From: an uncultured Flammeovirgaceae bacterium
GTDB lineage: Bacteria; Bacteroidota; Bacteroidia; Cytophagales; Cyclobacteriaceae
Assembly (NCBI GenBank): GCA_937883755.1
Contig: CAKZYA010000032.1
Span: 62,001 to 126,000, forward strand
Direction of reading: 5' to 3'
DNA: 64,000 nt
Part shown: positions 61,301 through 64,000 of the stretch, one piece after another
How positions within the stretch are numbered: position 1 is the first letter of the stretch
Layout: every line of letters starts with the position of its first letter
Notes under the pieces: model-generated
What the model saw: only the letters and a program-made list of their open reading frames with translations
What the model was told of the DNA's origin: nothing
Databases searched by the model: none
Translations under genes and position numbers: made by a program

Positions 61301-61499
61301 TGATGCCTCAGTACCTCCTGTAACCGGAGGGCAGAAGCAACGCTTCTCTGACTTAATGGCTGAATGGCAAGTCCGACAGTCAGAAATTCAGCAGCTGATG
61401 AATGAAGCTATTCCGGCTTATAACCAGCTAATTCAAGATAATAATATACCGTATATCGCTATTGAGGAGGAGGAAGCCACAGAAACAGCGATGCCCTAG
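58344..61499 (+). CDS. Secreted VPS10/sortilin-like BNR beta-propeller protein
   Basis: The 1051 residues start with a signal peptide (to TNAQ, about residue 21). A large beta-propeller with repeated S-x-D-x-G-x-x-W Asp-box motifs follows: TTNAGHSWKN, STDAGRTWKN, TKDGGESWEK, TTDGGDNWNQ, SDDAGNSWKL, SFDGGKSWST, TQDGGKNWSN, TTDYGNSWTR and SFNGGQQW. The beginning (LRWRNIGPFRGGRSTTATGV) is typical of the 'VPS10 / glycosyl hydrolase' family abundant in Bacteroidota. The C-terminal ~150 residues are helical (LAEKEEHLETLDQSVRDLY). Enzymatic activity is not shown by the sequence; the propeller may be a binding module. Confidence 0.85.
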   Translation: MLLRLLLILSVSLLSINQTNAQRQKKPKSSESNVQFEEKYYDALRWRNIGPFRGGRSTTATGVVGQSQTYYFGATGGGVWKTTNAGHSWKNVSDGFFKTGSIGSVAVSESDPNVLYVGTGEAPVRGVKTSHGDGVYKSTDAGRTWKNIGLEKTRQISKVRIHPKNPDVVYVAAQGSPWAPTEERGVYRTKDGGESWEKILFVDENSGVCDLAMDATNPRVMYAAFWDHQRTPWKIRSGGEGSGIYKTTDGGDNWNQLTTGLPDSIMGKIGVVVSPVNPDRVWAIIESEQGGLYRSDDAGNSWKLINEDRVLRARSWYYMHIFAHPTNENVVYVLNAPFMKSIDGGKTFEQVPTPHGDNHDLWINPNQPDYMINANDGGANISFDGGKSWSTQQNQPTAQFYRVSVDNRFPYYVYGGQQDNSTVAIPSRTNKDGIYWEDFYRVGGCESAFVAFDPDNPEHIYAGCYQGIISEYDANRNETRDVMAYAFQGLGSKPAEVKYRFNWNAPILVSQHDPSVIYHAGNVVLKSANRGNQWEEVSPDLTQNDTTNLDYGGGPITKEGAGGEVYHTIAYLAESPHDASMLWTGSDDGLVHVTQDGGKNWSNVTPSEIGEALINTIEVSPHEPGTAYLAITRYKFNDFTPHIFKTTDYGNSWTRLVDGIDDEAFVRVVREDPQRKDLLYAGTETGLYISFNGGQQWQPFQLNLPVVPVTDLQVHRNDLVAATQGRAFWILDDLTPLHQLNNRVKEASTFLFQPRDTYKTDGSRDTTAVALGENPVNGTAIYYYLDEVPEDDSLALTLEIMNEADSVIRIYTSDAEKEPQKAPKKSGMNHWVWNLYQNDYEEVKGLMPFQGMQSYRVMPGEYQVRLAYGEDTLTQSFSVLMDPRVLATEAHLAEKEEHLETLDQSVRDLYQSVRKMQNVRALVKSMNERLDDDELNAEVVEVGDEILETIDELEGQLVQMEQKTFQDVINFPNQLDTHLKHLKNVIDASVPPVTGGQKQRFSDLMAEWQVRQSEIQQLMNEAIPAYNQLIQDNNIPYIAIEEEEATETAMP

Positions 61500-61597
61500 T
61501 TGAGTCTTAGCATTCAATTGAGTAATTGAACTAAAAAAGATGAGAGGGTATAAGAATCGTTTAAATATTTTAACTACATTTAAGGTAAATAAAATTT

Positions 61598-61933
61598 ATG
61601 AGTAAACATCACCTTGGTGAATTTGAAGAAATCGTCATGCTGACGGTAGCCATTTTGTACGGCGAAGCCTACGGTGTGGCTATTATTGACGAAATGGAAA
61701 AACGATTGAACCGCAAAGTAAGTATCGGTTCACTACAAACGGTGCTGCGCCGACTGGAGAAGAAAGGATATTTGTCTTCTGAGTTTGGGGAGGCTACCAA
61801 AGTTCGGGGTGGAAAAAGGAAGCGTTTCTTCATGGTTACCAACTTCGGACGGCAAGCCTTGGAAGAAGCCAAAGATCAGCGGTTGGCCTTATGGAATGCT
61901 ATTCCAGCTATTGCTTTCAATCCACAATCATGA
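61598..61933 (+). CDS. PadR-family transcriptional regulator
   Basis: The 111 residues have a winged helix: LGEFEEIVMLTVAILYGEAYGVAIIDEMEKRLNRKVSIGSLQTVLRRLEKKGYLSSEF, with the wing VRGGKRKRFFMVTNFGRQAL. This is the short PadR type that controls an adjacent transporter gene. The stop TGA overlaps the ATG of the permease gene by 4 bp (ATGA), so the two are coupled. Confidence 0.92.
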   Translation: MSKHHLGEFEEIVMLTVAILYGEAYGVAIIDEMEKRLNRKVSIGSLQTVLRRLEKKGYLSSEFGEATKVRGGKRKRFFMVTNFGRQALEEAKDQRLALWNAIPAIAFNPQS

Positions 61934-64000
61934 GTCCACCCAATAATCTTTTACCCCCTCAATGGCTCCTTCGTTTCTTCCGCTGGTACTGTCACCCCGA
62001 TTATGTAGAAGATATTGAGGGGGATTTACGGGAAAGGTTTGAGCGAAGATTAGCAACAGAGGGAGTCAGGAAAGCCCGCTGGGAATTTAGTAAAGATATT
62101 CTAAGGCTCTTTAGGCCGGGAATTATTCGGTCATTTGAGCAAACACTACTACTCAACTATCAAAGTATGTTTCGTCATAATTTTTTGATTGCCTTCAGAA
62201 GCTTCCAACGATACAGAAGCTCCTTCCTTATTAATCTAATTGGCCTATCTTCCGGTTTGGCTTGTGCCTTACTCATTTTTCTGTGGGTTACGGATGAATT
62301 GAACGTTGATAAGTTTTTTGATCATAATGAGCGATTGTACCAAGTGATGCAGAACACCCAGCGTGCTGATGGTGTGGAAACCATAGAAGCTACTCCTGGT
62401 CTCTTAGCACAAAGCTTGAAAGAAGAACTACCAGAGGTAGCCTATTCGGTGTCCGTTATTCCCCCTACTTTCAATGCCAGCAAGGGTGTAATATCTGTTG
62501 ATGATGTAAAAATCAAAACCAGTGGGCAATACGTATCTGAAGACTATTTAAAGGTCTTCTCTTACAAACTCCTATACGGTGATAGAAATCAGGTATTGTC
62601 AAGAAAGAATAGTATCGTTATTTCCGATGACCTGGCCCAAAAGCTATTCAAATCTGCCGAAGATGCGTTAGGTCAAACTATCATATGGAAGACACAGAAT
62701 ATTAATGGTTTATGTCTGATCGCCGGGATTTTTGAAACTCCTTCTGCGAATCTCACTAATCAATTTGATCTTTTATTGAATTATGCCTGGTTTGGAGAAA
62801 CCAATCCTTCCAACGATTGGGGAAGCAGCAGCCCACGGACTTATGTGCTTTTAAAAGAAGGTGCCATGCTAAATCAATTCAATACTAAAATCTGGGATTT
62901 TATAAAAACGAAGGACGCAAATTCCGAATCTACTTTATTTGCACAAAGGTATTCAGACCGCTACCTATATGGCAGCTACGAAAATGGAATGCCCTCCGGT
63001 GGCAGAATAGCTTATGTAAGACTGTTTTCTATTATCGCAGTCTTTATTTTGGCGATTGCCTGCGTCAATTTTATGAATTTATCTACTGCTAAAGCTTCCC
63101 GAAGGTTAAAGGAGATAGGTATTAAGAAAGCCATAGGGGCCAATCGCAAGTCTTTGATTTTTCAGTATCTGGAAGAGTCTACGCTAATGAGTTTCCTATC
63201 GCTGGCCTTGGCCATTTTGCTGCTGTTACTTTTACTTCCCCAGTTCAATCAGATTACTGGAAAGCAATTGGCTTTACGCCTTGACAGCCAACTTATTCTA
63301 TCCGTTATGGGCATCACTCTGTTCACCGGAATAATAGCAGGAAGCTATCCCGCCTTTTATCTCTCGGCTTTCCAACCGGTCGCTGTGCTGAAAGGAAAAT
63401 TAAGCACCTTATTGAGCGGGGAAGGCTTACGCAAGGGATTGGTTATCTTTCAGTTTGCTTTATCAGTGATGCTCATTGCATCGGTGTTCATTGTTTATCA
63501 ACAAATTGAACTTATCCAGTCCAAGAATCTGGGTTACGAGAGAGACCATATCCTTTATTTTGATACAGAAAATATGAGCAATGCCTTCATTTCGGAGATC
63601 GAGAATATTCCAGAGGTCTTGCAAGTAGGAGGAGGGAATTTAACGGCTGGTAGCCCACTCGGCGGTACTAACGGCATAGAGTGGGAAGGAAAAAGTCCCG
63701 ATGATAACATATTTTTCTCTGTCAAATGGGTAAGCTATGGTTTGATTGAAACACTTGGCATGGAGATGGTCAAGGGAAGGTCTTTCTTAGAAGATTTCGG
63801 TTCGCCAAACCAGATCATCTTCAATGAAAAGGCAATGGAAGCGATGGGGTTAACTGATCCAATTGGCAAAAGTGTTACCATTGGAGGGGAAGAAAGGCAA
63901 ATCGTCGGCATCGTAAAGAACTTTCATTTTGAATCGCTCTATGAAGAAGTAAAGCCCTGTGTGCTGCTTCTGGCACCCATGCAATTTGCGCCGAGGATTT
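61930..64000 (+). CDS. FtsX/MacB-type ABC transporter permease with N-terminal prefix domain (3' partial)
   Basis: The frame starts at ATG 61930 and stays open to the window end (690 codons seen). Residues 1-70 (LPPQWLLRFFRWYCHPDYVEDIEGDLRERFERR) are the permease-prefix domain common in Cytophagales. A first membrane helix follows (about 98-118, FLINLIGLSSGLACALLIFL), then a MacB-like periplasmic domain and FtsX helices (LFSIIAVFILAIACVNFMNLSTAKASRRLKEIGIKKAIGA). A second half with the same layout begins at about residue 495 (GLRKGLVIFQFALSVMLIA). The full protein is probably ~800 residues. It is likely to export or release envelope molecules under PadR control. Confidence 0.9.
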   Translation, partial: MSPPNNLLPPQWLLRFFRWYCHPDYVEDIEGDLRERFERRLATEGVRKARWEFSKDILRLFRPGIIRSFEQTLLLNYQSMFRHNFLIAFRSFQRYRSSFLINLIGLSSGLACALLIFLWVTDELNVDKFFDHNERLYQVMQNTQRADGVETIEATPGLLAQSLKEELPEVAYSVSVIPPTFNASKGVISVDDVKIKTSGQYVSEDYLKVFSYKLLYGDRNQVLSRKNSIVISDDLAQKLFKSAEDALGQTIIWKTQNINGLCLIAGIFETPSANLTNQFDLLLNYAWFGETNPSNDWGSSSPRTYVLLKEGAMLNQFNTKIWDFIKTKDANSESTLFAQRYSDRYLYGSYENGMPSGGRIAYVRLFSIIAVFILAIACVNFMNLSTAKASRRLKEIGIKKAIGANRKSLIFQYLEESTLMSFLSLALAILLLLLLLPQFNQITGKQLALRLDSQLILSVMGITLFTGIIAGSYPAFYLSAFQPVAVLKGKLSTLLSGEGLRKGLVIFQFALSVMLIASVFIVYQQIELIQSKNLGYERDHILYFDTENMSNAFISEIENIPEVLQVGGGNLTAGSPLGGTNGIEWEGKSPDDNIFFSVKWVSYGLIETLGMEMVKGRSFLEDFGSPNQIIFNEKAMEAMGLTDPIGKSVTIGGEERQIVGIVKNFHFESLYEEVKPCVLLLAPMQFAPRI

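Overview
The window is from a Bacteroidota genome, most likely a marine member of the order Cytophagales (family-level placement is a guess). The evidence is SusC/SusD pairs, many type-II signal peptides, PorT-like outer-membrane barrels, an alternative complex III / cytochrome oxidase cluster, almost no Shine-Dalgarno sequences, and several promoters of the Bacteroidota form TTG-N19-TAnnTTTG.

Layout. 1-4139: glycogen breakdown (debranching enzyme, cut by the window edge, then alpha-glucan phosphorylase). 4179-5873: a secreted protein made of four repeats with an exact 140-residue period. 5949-12377: outer-membrane barrels, lipoproteins, an ECF sigma factor with an overlapping anti-sigma-like gene, a stand-alone LuxR-type DNA-binding protein, and a long structured non-coding stretch. 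12378-21736: an envelope locus with a secreted caspase-fold protease divergent from LPP20-type proteins, a transglutaminase/beta-propeller protein and two duplicated lipoproteins. 21834-27355: an outer-membrane protein, a PKD/beta-helix lipoprotein, a TPR protein with an anti-sigma-like N-terminus and a fasciclin lipoprotein. 27862-34959: a SusC/SusD transport locus with a HExxH lipoprotein and a DUF4302 protein. 34990-40287: SPOR/OmpA protein, M28 peptidase, ribosomal protein S1 and tRNA-Cys. 40522-58270: the respiratory cluster actABCDEF-coxBA-ctaAB-cox III (two)-cox IV-SCO-DUF420-CxxC protein-DUF983, carrying quinol oxidation, oxygen reduction, heme A synthesis and copper delivery. 58344-64000: a VPS10/BNR propeller protein, a PadR regulator and an FtsX-type permease that runs off the end.

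Two results came only from reading the DNA closely. First, six sites between 6593 and 15285 share TTAACCTT, then exactly 14 nt, then NATA. They lie upstream of the barrel gene ending at 5949, the lipoprotein at 6807, the 60-residue protein at 11092, the LuxR-type gene at 11353, the caspase gene and the LPP20 gene. This looks like an ECF sigma regulon centred on an envelope caspase/LPP20 system. Second, the DUF420 gene expected after the SCO gene is a pseudogene on the + strand (56399-57587). It has lost frame, carries an internal stop, and is interrupted near its conserved His-Arg by an intact DUF420 gene in the opposite orientation.

All calls rest on reading translations and DNA by eye; no database search was run.
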